Part shown: positions 45,677-54,783 of the stretch, in pieces
How positions within the stretch are numbered: the stretch's first letter is position 1
How the letters are laid out: each line of letters begins with the position of its first letter
NCBI GenBank assembly: GCA_001780165.1
Contig: MFFQ01000037.1
Location: 167,416-231,415 of the forward strand
Origin: Candidatus Eisenbacteria bacterium RBG_16_71_46
GTDB taxonomy: Bacteria > Eisenbacteria > RBG-16-71-46
Direction: 5' to 3'
Length of the DNA: 64,000 nt
The notes under the pieces: model-generated
Told to the model about the DNA's origin: nothing
Seen by the model: only the letters and a program-made list of their open reading frames with translations
The model's database searches: none
Position numbers and translations under genes: made by a program

Positions 45677-45805
45677 CGCTTCCTCCTTCAGGGGTTGATT
45701 CTTCCGCCTGCCCGCGTGGCTTTCGCGTCACTCACCCCCCCGATCCGGAGGGGACCCCGACGCCGCGGACGGCGTGCATGTTGGCGGCCGCAGACCGCCG
45801 GCCGG

Positions 45806-46204
45806 CTACCGCTTGCTGAACTGGAAGCGCTTGCGCGCCCCCGGCTGCCCGTACTTCTTGCGTTCCTTCATTCTCGGGTCGCGCGTGAGCAGCCCCGCGC
45901 GTCCCAGCAAGCCGCGCAGCGCCTCGTCCTCGCGGGCCAGGGCCCGCGCCAGCGCCTGCCGCACCGCGCCCGCCTGCCCGGTGAGTCCGCCGCCGCGCAC
46001 TCGCGCGACGACGTCGTACTTGCCCGCCGCGCTCGTGACGCTCAGGGCCTGGAAGGCCGCGTGCACCAGGCTCTCGCGCTTGAGGTACTCGAGCGGCACG
46101 CGGTCGTTGATGCGGTGGTTGCCGGTTCCGGGCATCAGCTTGACCCGCGCCACCGACTCCTTGCGCCGTCCGGTCCGAGGGGTGTGGGGAATCGCGATCG
46201 TCAT
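45806..46204 (-). CDS. rpsI: Ribosomal protein S9
   Basis: This 132-residue protein follows the S9 pattern: TGRRKESVARVKLMPGTGNHRINDRVPLEYL, VRGGGLTGQAGAVRQALARALARED, and the C-terminal tail DPRMKERKKYGQPGARKRFQFSKR that reaches the ribosomal P site. It starts 19 nt after rplM, as in most bacteria. Confidence 0.97.
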   Translation of the reverse strand: MTIAIPHTPRTGRRKESVARVKLMPGTGNHRINDRVPLEYLKRESLVHAAFQALSVTSAAGKYDVVARVRGGGLTGQAGAVRQALARALAREDEALRGLLGRAGLLTRDPRMKERKKYGQPGARKRFQFSKR

Positions 46205-46223
46205 CGTCTCCTCTGTCGTGTCG

Positions 46224-46655
46224 CTACGAAGGATCCCACGCCACGGGCTGCTGCGCCTCGTGGGGGTGCTCCGCGCCCGCGTAGACCTTGAGCTTCTTGA
46301 TCATTGCCCGCCCCAACTTGGTCTTGGGCATCATGCCCTGCACCGCGCGCATCACCACGCGCTCGGGGTGCTTCTCCATCTTGTCCTTCAGCGAGGTCCA
46401 GCTGCCGCCTCCGGGGTATTGCGTGTGGTGGAAGAACTTCTTGGTCTCGAGCTTGGTCCCGCTGAACGAGACCCGGCTCGCATTGATCACCACGACGTGG
46501 TCGCCGGTGTCCACGTGCGCCGTGTACATCGGCTTGTGCTTGCCCCGCAGCACCATCGAGATCTGCGTGGCGAGCCGCCCGAGGCCCTTGCCCTCGGCGT
46601 TCACCAGCAGCCAGCGGCGCTCGATCTCGACCGCGCGGGCCGAGTACGTCTTCAT
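46224..46655 (-). CDS. rplM: Ribosomal protein L13
   Basis: I start at the ATG at 46655 (MKTYSARAVEIERRWLLVNAEGKGLGRLATQISMVLRGKHKP) because a GGAGG lies just before it; the track start at 46667 would place that site inside the gene. The product has 143 residues. The L13 motif HVDTGDHVVVINASRVSFSGTKLETKKFFHHTQYPGGG and the C-terminal MLPK-like GMMPKTKLGRAMIKKLKVYAGAEHPHEAQ are present. It is the first gene of a long translation and envelope transcription unit. Confidence 0.96.
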   Translation of the reverse strand: MKTYSARAVEIERRWLLVNAEGKGLGRLATQISMVLRGKHKPMYTAHVDTGDHVVVINASRVSFSGTKLETKKFFHHTQYPGGGSWTSLKDKMEKHPERVVMRAVQGMMPKTKLGRAMIKKLKVYAGAEHPHEAQQPVAWDPS

Positions 46656-46690
46656 GCCTGCCTCCATCCCGTCCCGCCGGAACGCGTGCC

Positions 46691-46709
46691 GGGCGCGAAC
46701 GATGCGCCC
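46691..46709 (-). promoter_or_regulatory. Small hairpin in the rplM leader
   Basis: GGGCGC-N7-GCGCCC forms a 6-bp stem in the roughly 110-nt leader of rplM, about 36 nt before the start codon. Ribosomal protein leaders often carry autoregulatory sites, but I cannot match this to a known L13 leader. Confidence 0.3.
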
Positions 46710-46772
46710 GCGCGCCTGCCAACTGCGCCAGCGACGCTTCGGTGACTGCCTGTTATGCGCAAGAAACGTCGG

Positions 46773-46802
46773 ACGCTAGCACGCCGTTCGAAACCCTGTC
46801 AA
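46773..46802 (-). promoter_or_regulatory. Predicted promoter of the rplM-rpsI-rpsB-tsf-pyrH-frr-uppS-cdsA-dxr unit
   Basis: A perfect TTGACA (-35), an 18-nt spacer and TGCTAGCGT (extended -10) on the minus strand. Predicted +1 near 46766. No other believable promoter appears downstream until rseP, so this site may drive about 12 kb including the LPS cassette. Confidence 0.65.
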
Positions 46803-46851
46803 GCGAACCCAGTGCGAACCCCGTGCGCGGCGGTCGGACGCGCCGCCCGCC

Positions 46852-47445
46852 TCAGGCAAAATCCGCCAACACCGCCCGCAGGCGGTGGAGCGGGAGCCCC
46901 ACGACGTTGGCGTAGTCGCCCTCGATGCGCCGGACGAACTGGGCGGCCTGGCCCTGGATCGCGTAGCCGCCGGCCTTGCCCAGGGGCTCCCCGGTGCGCA
47001 CGTAGGCCGCCATCTCGGCCTCGGTGAGGCGCGCGAATTGCACCCGGGTGACTTCGGCCGCGGTGCGCTGCTCGCGGTCGCGCACCACGGCGACTCCGGT
47101 CCACACCTCGTGCGTCCGCCCCTGCAGGCGTCCGAGCATCACGAGCGCTTCAGCGGCGTCGCGCGGCTTGCCGAGCCGCAGCCCGCGCAGCACCACCACG
47201 GTGTCGGCGCCGATCACCACGCTGCCCTCACGCCGCGTCGCGACCCGCCTCGCCTTGTCGAGCGCCAGCGCGCGGGTGCCGTGGCGCGGCTCGGCCTGCC
47301 CCGGCCAGGGGCGGTCGGGCCCGGGATCGAGCACGCTGAAGGTCGCCCCCGCCTGGCGCAGAAGCTGCACCCTGCGCGGCGAGGCCGATGCCAGCACCAG
47401 GGGCGCGCGGCCGCGATAGAACAGGCTGAAGCGCGCGGGGCTCAT
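46852..47445 (-). CDS. maf: Maf-family nucleoside triphosphate pyrophosphatase
   Basis: The ATG at 47445 overlaps the dtd stop (ATGA), giving 197 residues. The substrate loop LVLASASPRRVQLLRQAG and the catalytic strand VVIGADTVVVLRGLRLGKPRDAAEA are intact. They are followed by TEAEMAAYVRTGEPLGKAGGYAIQGQAAQFVRRIEGDYANVVGLPL, which is nearly identical to the family pattern. Maf enzymes hydrolyse dTTP/UTP or modified nucleotides to monophosphates. The last gene of recJ-rsh-dtd-maf. Confidence 0.94.
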   Translation of the reverse strand: MSPARFSLFYRGRAPLVLASASPRRVQLLRQAGATFSVLDPGPDRPWPGQAEPRHGTRALALDKARRVATRREGSVVIGADTVVVLRGLRLGKPRDAAEALVMLGRLQGRTHEVWTGVAVVRDREQRTAAEVTRVQFARLTEAEMAAYVRTGEPLGKAGGYAIQGQAAQFVRRIEGDYANVVGLPLHRLRAVLADFA

Positions 47446-47900
47446 GCCGCCGGGCCCGGACCCGGGCTCTCCAGCATCAGCGTCACCGGGCCCTGGTTCA
47501 CCAGCTCGACCTCCATGTGGGCGCCGAACACGCCTCGCGCCACCGGGAGCCCCTCCGCGGCGAGCGCGGCGCAGAACCGCTCGAACAGCGGCTCGGCGTG
47601 CTCCGGCCGCGCCGAGTCGATGAACGAGGGCCGCCGGCCCTTGCGCGCGTCGCCGTAGAGCGTGAACTGGGGCACGACCAGCGCGCCGCCACCGACCTCT
47701 CGCAGGTCGCGGTTCATGAGCCCGGCCTCGTCGTTGAAGATCCTCAGCCTCGCCACCTTGCGCGCGAGCCATTCGGCGTCGCCCGGGGCGTCCGCGTGGC
47801 GCGCCCCGACCAGCACCAGCAGGCCGGTTGCGATCTCACCGGTGACCCGCCCCTCGACCGTGACCCGCGCGCGCGCGACGCGCTGCACCAGCGCCCTCAC
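47442..47900 (-). CDS. dtd: D-aminoacyl-tRNA deacylase
   Basis: This 152-residue protein matches DTD over its whole length: MRALVQRVARARVTVEGRVTGEIATGLLVLVG, LARKVARLRIFNDEAGLMNRDLREVGGGALVVPQFTLYGDARKGRRPSF, and the GP-motif region ELVNQGPVTLMLESP. In the family the SQFTL and NXGPVT motifs form the active site; here they read PQFTLY and NQGPVT. The Ser of SQFTL is Pro. The enzyme frees D-amino acids and glycine mischarged on tRNA. It starts at a GTG 10 nt after the rsh stop. Confidence 0.94.
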   Translation of the reverse strand: MRALVQRVARARVTVEGRVTGEIATGLLVLVGARHADAPGDAEWLARKVARLRIFNDEAGLMNRDLREVGGGALVVPQFTLYGDARKGRRPSFIDSARPEHAEPLFERFCAALAAEGLPVARGVFGAHMEVELVNQGPVTLMLESPGPGPAA

Positions 47901-47910
47901 CGCGCGCCGC

Positions 47911-50124
47911 TCACTCGTCCCCGCTCGCGCGCCGCGGCTCGCCCTGCGCGCGCAGCATCCGCTGGCGCCGTTCCACGCGGGACACCCCCGACACGCGACG
48001 GATCGCGGCGATCACCTCCTGAAGCTTCGCCAGGTGCGGCACCTCGACCACGAACACGCCGCGCGCGGTACGGTCCTCGGCCGCCATGCCCGCGGTACGG
48101 ATGTTCACCTGGGTCGTCGCGATCGCCTTGGCGATGTCGGCGAGCAGCGAGGTCCGGTCGTGCCCGTAGACCACCAGACGCACGGGAAAGGTCTCGCCGG
48201 CGCGGGTGTCCCACTCGACCGCCACGCGGCGTTCCGCCGGCGTCCGCGAGCCGAAGGTGTTGGGGCAGTCCTGGCGGTGCACCGAGACCCCGCGGCCCAC
48301 GGTGACGATCCCGATGACGCGGTCCCCCGGCACCGGCTGGCAGCAGCGGGCGAAGCTCAGCATCACGTTGTCGATGCCCTGGATGCGTACCCCGCCGGTG
48401 GGCCGCCGGCCGATGCCGAGCGCCTCGAGCGGACCCTTCGCCAGGCGCTCGGCAAAGCCCTCCTTCTCGGGGAGCAGCTTGCGCACGACCTGGACCACCG
48501 ACAGCTGGCCCTCGGCGATGCGCGCGAACATCTGATCGAGATCGCTAAACCCGAGCCGACGCGCCTCCTCTTCCAACTCGGCGTCCGTCGCGTGGTGCTT
48601 CACCCGCTTGAGCTCGCGCTCCAGCATCTCCCGACCCAGCGCGACGCTGTCATCGTGGCGCCGCAGGCGAAGCCAGTGGCGGATCTTGCTCCGCGCCCCC
48701 GCCGTGCGCACCATCTGCAGCCAGTCCTCGTGGGGTTGGGCGTGCGGGGAGGTGATGATCTCGACCGTGTCGCCGCTGCGCAGCTGGTAGCGCAACGGCA
48801 CCAGCTCGCCGTTGATGCGGGCGCCGACGGCGTGCTGTCCCACTTCGGTATGGATGAGGAAGGCGAAGTCGAGCGGCGTCGCCCCCTTTGCCAGGCGCTT
48901 GAGTTCGCGCCGCGGGGTGTAGACGAACACCTCCTCCTGGTAGAGGGCGGTGCGCAGGTAGTCCATGTACTCGTCGTCGGTCGCGGTGCGCTGCCAGTCC
49001 GCGGTCTGCGCGACGAAGCCGCCGAGTTTGGCGTCGAGCTCCTCGTCGAGATGCCCGCCCTGCTTGTAGACGTAATGCGCGGCGATGCCGGTCTCCGCGG
49101 TACGGTGCATGTCGCGCGTGCGGATCTGGATCTCGACCATCTCCCCCTGCGGCGTCAGCACGGTGGTGTGGAGCGACTGATACATGTTGCCCTTCGGGGT
49201 GGCGATGTAGTCCTTGAAGCGGTCGGCCACCGGCGTGAAGAGGTCGTGTGCCACGCCCAGCGCGCGGTAGCAGTCGTTGCGCGTGTGGGCGATGATGCGC
49301 AGCCCGAACAGGTCGTAAATGCTCTCGAAATCGCGCCCGGCCTGGAGCTTGTTGTAGATCGAGTAGAAGTGCTTGGGCCGGCCGCGCACTTCGGCGCGGA
49401 CGCCGGCGGCTCGCAAGCCCTCCTCCAGTCGTTCGCGCACGGAGGCGAGGAACGCCTCGCGCTCCTCACGCCGCGCCTGGATCCGGCGCGAGATGTCGAT
49501 GTACGCCGGCTCGTCGAGGACCTTGAGGCTCAAGTCTTCGAGTTCGCGCTTGATGCCCGCCATCCCCAGGCGATGCGCGAGCGGCGCGTAAATGTCGCGC
49601 GTCTCGGCGCTGATCCGCTCCTGCTTGTCCGCCCGCAGGTACTGGATGGTGCGCATGTTGTGTAGGCGATCGGCGAGCTTGATGAAGATCACCCGCAGGT
49701 CGCGCGCCATCGAGATCAGCATGCGCCGGAAGTTCTCGGCCTGCGCCGCCTCCTGGCGGTCGAAGTGAAGTCCCGAGATCTTGGTCAGCCCGTCCACCAG
49801 GCCGGACACCTCCTTGCCGAAGCGCTTGGCGACGTCCTCGATCGTGACCGGGGTGTCCTCCACCACGTCGTGCAGCAGCGCCGCGCAGGCGGTCGGGGTG
49901 TCGAGCCGCGCATCGAGCAGGTCGAGCAGGATGAGGCACACCGAGACCGCGTGCGAGACGTAGGGCTCGCCCGACTCCCGCGCCTGGCCGTGGTGGCTCT
50001 CGGCCGCGAAATCGTAGCAGGCCGCGACCCGGTCTCGATCCACGCGCGGGGCGCGGTCGTCGAGCGCCGCGAGCAGGGTGGCCCGCAGCTCCGGGTACTC
50101 GCCGCCGGCGGGCGGACCGCTCAC
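47911..50124 (-). CDS. rsh: RelA/SpoT-family (p)ppGpp synthetase/hydrolase
   Basis: The GTG at 50124 overlaps the recJ stop (GTGA), giving 737 residues, the normal length for a bifunctional RSH protein. The HD hydrolase domain is intact (YVSHAVSVCLILLDL, CAALLHDVVEDT with HD at 85-86, IFIKLADRLHNMRTI). The synthetase domain has RGRPKHFYSIYNKLQAGRDFESIYDLFGLRII and TPKGNMYQSLHTTVLTPQGEMVEIQIRTRDMH. A TGS domain (EVFVYTPRRELKRLAKGATPLDFAFLIHTEVG), a CC/zinc-finger part (ARCCQPVPGDRVIGIVTVGRGVSVHRQDCPN) and a C-terminal ACT domain follow. It should control the stringent response. Only one RSH is in the window. Confidence 0.95.
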   Translation of the reverse strand: MSGPPAGGEYPELRATLLAALDDRAPRVDRDRVAACYDFAAESHHGQARESGEPYVSHAVSVCLILLDLLDARLDTPTACAALLHDVVEDTPVTIEDVAKRFGKEVSGLVDGLTKISGLHFDRQEAAQAENFRRMLISMARDLRVIFIKLADRLHNMRTIQYLRADKQERISAETRDIYAPLAHRLGMAGIKRELEDLSLKVLDEPAYIDISRRIQARREEREAFLASVRERLEEGLRAAGVRAEVRGRPKHFYSIYNKLQAGRDFESIYDLFGLRIIAHTRNDCYRALGVAHDLFTPVADRFKDYIATPKGNMYQSLHTTVLTPQGEMVEIQIRTRDMHRTAETGIAAHYVYKQGGHLDEELDAKLGGFVAQTADWQRTATDDEYMDYLRTALYQEEVFVYTPRRELKRLAKGATPLDFAFLIHTEVGQHAVGARINGELVPLRYQLRSGDTVEIITSPHAQPHEDWLQMVRTAGARSKIRHWLRLRRHDDSVALGREMLERELKRVKHHATDAELEEEARRLGFSDLDQMFARIAEGQLSVVQVVRKLLPEKEGFAERLAKGPLEALGIGRRPTGGVRIQGIDNVMLSFARCCQPVPGDRVIGIVTVGRGVSVHRQDCPNTFGSRTPAERRVAVEWDTRAGETFPVRLVVYGHDRTSLLADIAKAIATTQVNIRTAGMAAEDRTARGVFVVEVPHLAKLQEVIAAIRRVSGVSRVERRQRMLRAQGEPRRASGDE

Positions 50125-51833
50125 GGCAGCCGTACCCCCTTCACCTTGAGTTGCACCCGGGTCGTGCCCATCCACTCGTTGCGGCTTGGCGTGAACGCGA
50201 GGTCGCAGCGCCCGGCGCGGGCGACGGCCCCGGCGAGCTCCCCGAGGCCGAAGCCGATGGCCTCGGCGGAGCCGGTCGCGTCGCGCACCGCCAGCCGCAG
50301 GTGGCGCCCGCCCCCGACCGCCGTGGCGGAGGTCACGGCGAGATCGCACGCGCGGAACAGCGGCTCGGGGTTGTCGAGGCCGTGCGGGGACAGGCGGTCG
50401 AGCCAATCCACCAGCGCCAGATCGCATTCCGCGATCTGGACCTCGCCCTCCACCACCAGGCGGGATTCGAACGCGCTCGGGGCCAGGCGCTCGCGCACCA
50501 GCCGCTCGAACCGCTCCCGCAGCGCGGGCAACCGGTTGCGCGACACCGTGAGCCCGGCGGCGAAGGCGTGGCCGCCCCACGCCTCGAGCAGATCGCCGCA
50601 GTCTCCGAGCAGGCGGTTGAGGTCGAGCCCGGCCAGGCTGCGGCCCGAGCCGCGGCCGCGCTCGCCGTCGAGCGCCACCAGGACGGTGGGCCGCTGGAAG
50701 CGTTCGACCAGCCGCGACGCGACGATGCCGATGACGCCCGCGTGCCACGTCTCCGACCACAGCACGATCGAGGCGCAGTCGGGCCACCCCAGCTCGGTCT
50801 CGACGCGGCGCGCGGCCTCGTCCAGAGCCTTCTCGTCGTAACGACGGCGGCGCTGGTTGTCGTCCTCCAGGCTCTCGGCGTAACTGCGCCCCTCGGCCGG
50901 CTCGCGCACCAGCAGCAGCCGCACTCCCTGCTCGGCATTGCCCATGCGCCCGGCGGCGTTGATCCGGGGCGCGAGCACGAAGGCGACGTGTTCGCTGCTG
51001 ATGCGCTTGCCGCCCAGCCCGGCCACCTCGATCAGCGCCCGCAGGCCCGGGCGGCGCGTGCGGTTGAGTCGTTCCAGGCCGAGGCGGGCCAGCACCCGAT
51101 TCTCCCCCACCAGCGGGACGACGTCGGCAATGGTGCCGAGCGCCACGACGTCGAGCAGCTCGCACGCGGCCGCCAGTCCTCCGTGCTCGCCCAGCAGCGT
51201 CTGCGCCAGCTTGAACGCCACGCCCACGCCCGCCAGCGACTTGAACGGATAGCCGCAGCCCTCCCGGTGCGGGTTCACCACCGCCGCCGCCTCGGGCAGC
51301 ACCGGCGGAGGCTCGTGATGGTCGGTGATCACGGTCTCGATGCCGAGCGTCCGCGCGCGCGCCACCTGCTCGAGCGCCGTGATCCCGCAATCCACGGTGA
51401 CGATCAGCGTGCAGCCGTGCTGGCGGGCGGTGTCCACCCCGTCGTGCGACAGCCCGTAGCCGTCGCGGGTGCGGTGGGGGATGCGGTACTCGACCCGGGC
51501 CCCCAGCGACTCGAGCACCGAATACATCAGGAAGGTGGAGGTGATGCCGTCGACGTCGTAGTCGCCGTGCACCAGGATGCGCTCCCCGCGTCCGATCGCG
51601 AGACGGATGCGATCCGCGGCCCGATCCACGTCGCGCAGGGCCAATGGATCGTGGAGGTCGTCGATCGTGGGATCGAGGAAACGCCGGGCGGCCTCGGGCG
51701 TCGAGACACCGCGGTTGATCAGCGCGTGCGCCACCGGCAGCGGCGCATCCAGATCGAGGGCGATCTGAAGCGCCCGTTCCGGGTCACGGCCGGGATGGAG
51801 AACCCATTGCGGAGCGGCGGGTGGGGCGAACAC
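50121..51833 (-). CDS. recJ: Single-stranded-DNA exonuclease RecJ
   Basis: This 570-residue DHH/DHHA1 phosphoesterase degrades single-stranded DNA 5' to 3' in recombination and mismatch repair. Motifs: ILVHGDYDVDGITSTFLMY (I), IVTVDCGITALEQ (II), VITDHHEPP (III), ALGTIADVVPLVGENR (IV), FVLAPRINAAGRMGNAEQGVRLL, and the DHHA1 pattern GRGSGRSLAGLDLNRLL with AWGGHAFAAGLTV. It starts at a GTG 42 nt after the predicted +1, without a clear ribosome binding site. The rsh start overlaps its stop. Confidence 0.95.
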   Translation of the reverse strand: MFAPPAAPQWVLHPGRDPERALQIALDLDAPLPVAHALINRGVSTPEAARRFLDPTIDDLHDPLALRDVDRAADRIRLAIGRGERILVHGDYDVDGITSTFLMYSVLESLGARVEYRIPHRTRDGYGLSHDGVDTARQHGCTLIVTVDCGITALEQVARARTLGIETVITDHHEPPPVLPEAAAVVNPHREGCGYPFKSLAGVGVAFKLAQTLLGEHGGLAAACELLDVVALGTIADVVPLVGENRVLARLGLERLNRTRRPGLRALIEVAGLGGKRISSEHVAFVLAPRINAAGRMGNAEQGVRLLLVREPAEGRSYAESLEDDNQRRRRYDEKALDEAARRVETELGWPDCASIVLWSETWHAGVIGIVASRLVERFQRPTVLVALDGERGRGSGRSLAGLDLNRLLGDCGDLLEAWGGHAFAAGLTVSRNRLPALRERFERLVRERLAPSAFESRLVVEGEVQIAECDLALVDWLDRLSPHGLDNPEPLFRACDLAVTSATAVGGGRHLRLAVRDATGSAEAIGFGLGELAGAVARAGRCDLAFTPSRNEWMGTTRVQLKVKGVRLP

Positions 51834-51875
51834 GGTGGTCTCGGTGGACGGTGCGGGGGATGCGAATCGGGTCCG

Positions 51876-51905
51876 ACGCTAGCAGCCGTGTTCGCGCGCG
51901 GTCAA
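51876..51905 (-). promoter_or_regulatory. Predicted promoter of the recJ-rsh-dtd-maf unit
   Basis: TTGACC, an 18-nt spacer and TGCTAGCGT on the minus strand. The -10 region TGCTAGCGT is identical to that of the rplM promoter. The TGA in TTGACC is the stop codon of the upstream membrane-TPR gene. Confidence 0.65.
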
Positions 51906-53911
51906 GGAGCGCTACCGCCGAACTCCGCGCGCAGCCGAGCGACGCGACCGTCGCCCGATTCGGGCAGCCGCCCCGCGCGCTCGAGCGCGGCATCGCGGGC
52001 CGCCGCATCGCCGAGCTCGTGACACGCCCGGGCGAGTCGCAACCATCCGTCGTAGTAGCGGGGGTCGAGCGCCAGCGTGCGCTCGAAGGCGGCTCGGGCC
52101 TGTGCGGGTCGCCCGAGCGCGTCGCTCGCCACGCCCAACGCATACTCCAGACTGGCATCGTCGGTCTTCCAACGCGCGGCGTGCTCCAGATACGGCAGCG
52201 CCTCGCCGAGCCGGCCAGCCAGCAGCAGGTATTGTCCCCACACCGCCGCCACGTCGGGGTCGCCGGGGCGGCGCGCGAGCATCGCGCGCAGCGCCGCCTC
52301 GGCCTCCTCGAAGCGCCGCAGCCGCACCAGGGCGGTGGCCTCGAACACCTGGGCATCGCGCTGCCGCGGATCCAGCGCCAGCGTGGCGCGCGCCTCGGCG
52401 AGCACGTTCCCCCAGTCGGCGTGGCGGAAGCCCATCGCCGCGCGGGCCAGGTGGATCTCCGGACGCCGCGGATCGAGGGTCTCGGCCCGCCGGAGCAGCT
52501 CGCGGGCCTCGGGTTCGCGGCCCCGCTCCGCCAGGATCCCGGCCCAGCCGATGAAGCCCACGGGGTTGTGCGGCTGGGTGGCGATCATGGCCCGGAACAT
52601 GGCGCCGTCATCGCGCCAGGTGGGCAGCAGGCGCAGCGTGACGGCCGCGCTCGCCACCACCAGCGCCGCGGCCGCCACCCATGCCGCCCCCGCGGCCGGG
52701 CGCCACCGCGCCAGGGCGGGTGCGGTGACCGCCAGCCCCAACGCCCACGCCGCCCCCGCCGAGGGCAGGTAGACCACGCGCTCCGAGGTGGCGACGAATC
52801 CGCGGACCAGGGCGAGCCCCACCAGCGGAAGCAGCGCGAGCCAGAACAGCGCCAGCGGCAGCGCGGCGCGCGCGCGACGTCGCAACAGCAGGACCAGCGT
52901 GCCGCCCAGCATCAGGTGCAGCACCGCCCCGCCCACGGCAGCCGGGGTCCAGTGCGCGGGAGGCAGTGCGGGCGTGAAGTCGGGCGTGTGAGGGTAACCG
53001 GGCCACAGGAAGCCGAGGAAGGCGGGAAGCGCCAGCCAGCCGGTCCACCGCCCGCGCTCCAGGGTGGCGGGATCGAGCGCGCCTTCGCCGCCGGGGGCGA
53101 CCACGACGTGGACCGCCATCCATACGACGGTCACCGCGAGATACGGGGCGAGCCAGGCGAGCATCTCGCGCGCACCGCGCGGCGGGCCCGGCTCGGTCCA
53201 CTCCGCCACCGCCACGAGCGCGACGAACGGGGCGGCGGCCTCCTTGCTCAGCAGCGCCGCCGCGAGCAGGACCATCGGCCCCCAGCCGGGCCACGCGCGC
53301 CTCGCGCCTCGCGCGCGCCGATCGAGTGCCAGGGCGGCGAACAAGAACCCCGCGCACAGCAGGTCGCTTCGCCCCGCGATCCACGCCACCGACTCGACGT
53401 GCGCGGGCATGGCCGCGAACCACAGCCCACCAATCCAGGCGGCGGCGCGCGGCGCGCCGCCGGCCAGCATCAGTCCGACCATCAGCGCGGTGGCTGCGGC
53501 GTGGGCCAGCAGGTTGGCGGCGTGGAAGGGACCCGGCTGCCAGTCGCCCAGGCGCCCGTTGAGCCAGTAGGACAGCGTGACCAGCGGCCGCCACAACCCC
53601 GAGACGCCACCCGCCTGCTCCCAGAAGTCCGAGACCATCAGGCGCCCGAGATGCCCGGTGTCGCGCAGGAAGGCGTTGGCCTCGACCAGCTCGTGATCGT
53701 CCCGCACGAACCCGGCGGAGAGCGCGGGCAGGTACAGCGCCGCGGCGAGCAGGCCCGACCACAGGGCGGGGTGGCGGAGGAGCGTGGCCAGCCACGCGGA
53801 CAGCGCTCCCCCGGGCCGCGCACGGCCGGCACGCGCCCCGGCGGCCGCCCCCGCGCGGCGCAACGATTCGGCCCGGCGGGACGAGCCCGCCGGGCGCGAT
53901 CGCGACTTCAA
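51902..53911 (-). CDS. Membrane protein with TPR repeats (TMTC/GT-C-like)
   Basis: The protein has up to 669 residues. An Arg-rich head is followed by about ten membrane helices. The first periplasmic loop reads FVRDDHELVEANAFLRDTGHLGRLMVSDFWEQAGGVSGLWRPLVTLSYWLNGRLGDWQPGPFHAANLLAHAAATAL. This matches the acidic first loop and later topology of TMTC-type and other GT-C lipid-linked sugar transferases. The C-terminal 220 residues are TPR repeats (RREPEARELLRRAETLDPRRPEIHLARAAM, RQRDAQVFEATALVRLRRFEEAEAALRAML, and so on). It may transfer sugar from a lipid carrier to protein, but no donor gene is adjacent. The start is unsure: TTG at 53911, directly after rnpB, or TTG at 53863. Confidence 0.7.
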   Translation of the reverse strand: MKSRSRPAGSSRRAESLRRAGAAAGARAGRARPGGALSAWLATLLRHPALWSGLLAAALYLPALSAGFVRDDHELVEANAFLRDTGHLGRLMVSDFWEQAGGVSGLWRPLVTLSYWLNGRLGDWQPGPFHAANLLAHAAATALMVGLMLAGGAPRAAAWIGGLWFAAMPAHVESVAWIAGRSDLLCAGFLFAALALDRRARGARRAWPGWGPMVLLAAALLSKEAAAPFVALVAVAEWTEPGPPRGAREMLAWLAPYLAVTVVWMAVHVVVAPGGEGALDPATLERGRWTGWLALPAFLGFLWPGYPHTPDFTPALPPAHWTPAAVGGAVLHLMLGGTLVLLLRRRARAALPLALFWLALLPLVGLALVRGFVATSERVVYLPSAGAAWALGLAVTAPALARWRPAAGAAWVAAAALVVASAAVTLRLLPTWRDDGAMFRAMIATQPHNPVGFIGWAGILAERGREPEARELLRRAETLDPRRPEIHLARAAMGFRHADWGNVLAEARATLALDPRQRDAQVFEATALVRLRRFEEAEAALRAMLARRPGDPDVAAVWGQYLLLAGRLGEALPYLEHAARWKTDDASLEYALGVASDALGRPAQARAAFERTLALDPRYYDGWLRLARACHELGDAAARDAALERAGRLPESGDGRVARLRAEFGGSAP

Positions 53912-53913
53912 TC

Positions 53914-54317
<404 letters not shown>

Positions 54318-54333
<16 letters not shown>

Positions 54334-54770
54334 AAACCCAGGACTTTGTCGAGCGCCTCGTTGACCAACTGGTCGGCGCGCGCGTTTTCCTCGCGCCGCA
54401 CCGCTTCGAAGCGCACCTGCGGGAGCCGCGCCGTCACGGCACGCGCGGTGGCGTGCAGCGGCTTGAGGCCCCCGTGCTTCACTCGGTACTCGCCGGTCAT
54501 CTGCCGCACGACCAGCTCGGAATCCATGCATACGCGCAAGTCCGGCGCCCCGTGGCGCGCCGCGGCCTCGAGCCCGGCGATCAGCGCACGGTACTCGGCG
54601 ACGTTGTTGGTCACCGCGCCGAGATACTCCCCGCGGGCCTCGACCTCGAGGCCGTCCGGCCCGAGGAGCACGTAACCCAGTGCCCCGGGACCCGGATTGC
54701 CGCGCGAGCCCCCGTCGCAGCGCAGCGTCCACGGCCGGCCCGCGTCGTTCACCGCCGCACCATAACCCAT
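54318..54770 (-). CDS. rnhA: Ribonuclease HI family protein
   Basis: From the ATG at 54770 the product has 150 residues and the RNase HI active site: RCDGGSRGNPGPGALGYVLLG (Asp19), NNVAEYRALIAGLEAA (Glu59) and VCMDSELVVRQMTGEYRVKH (Asp83). REENARADQLVNEALDK provides the C-terminal acidic residues. The enzyme cuts RNA in RNA-DNA hybrids. This is the short YpdQ/Rv2228c-like type without a basic handle. The GTG at 54752 is an alternative start. The last five codons overlap the 5' end of rnpB. Confidence 0.93.
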
Positions 54771-54783
54771 GCGGTGGGGGCGC

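Noticed and set aside
45677-45805. Possible terminator or S2-binding leader before rpsB
   Set aside because: Several weak GC stems exist but none has a T-run or a recognisable protein-binding motif, so I could not support a call.
48600-50600. CRISPR-like or tandem repeats anywhere in the window
   Set aside because: Repeated words such as GAGCGC and GCGCGC are codon-driven in GC-rich genes. I saw no regularly spaced repeat-spacer pattern anywhere.
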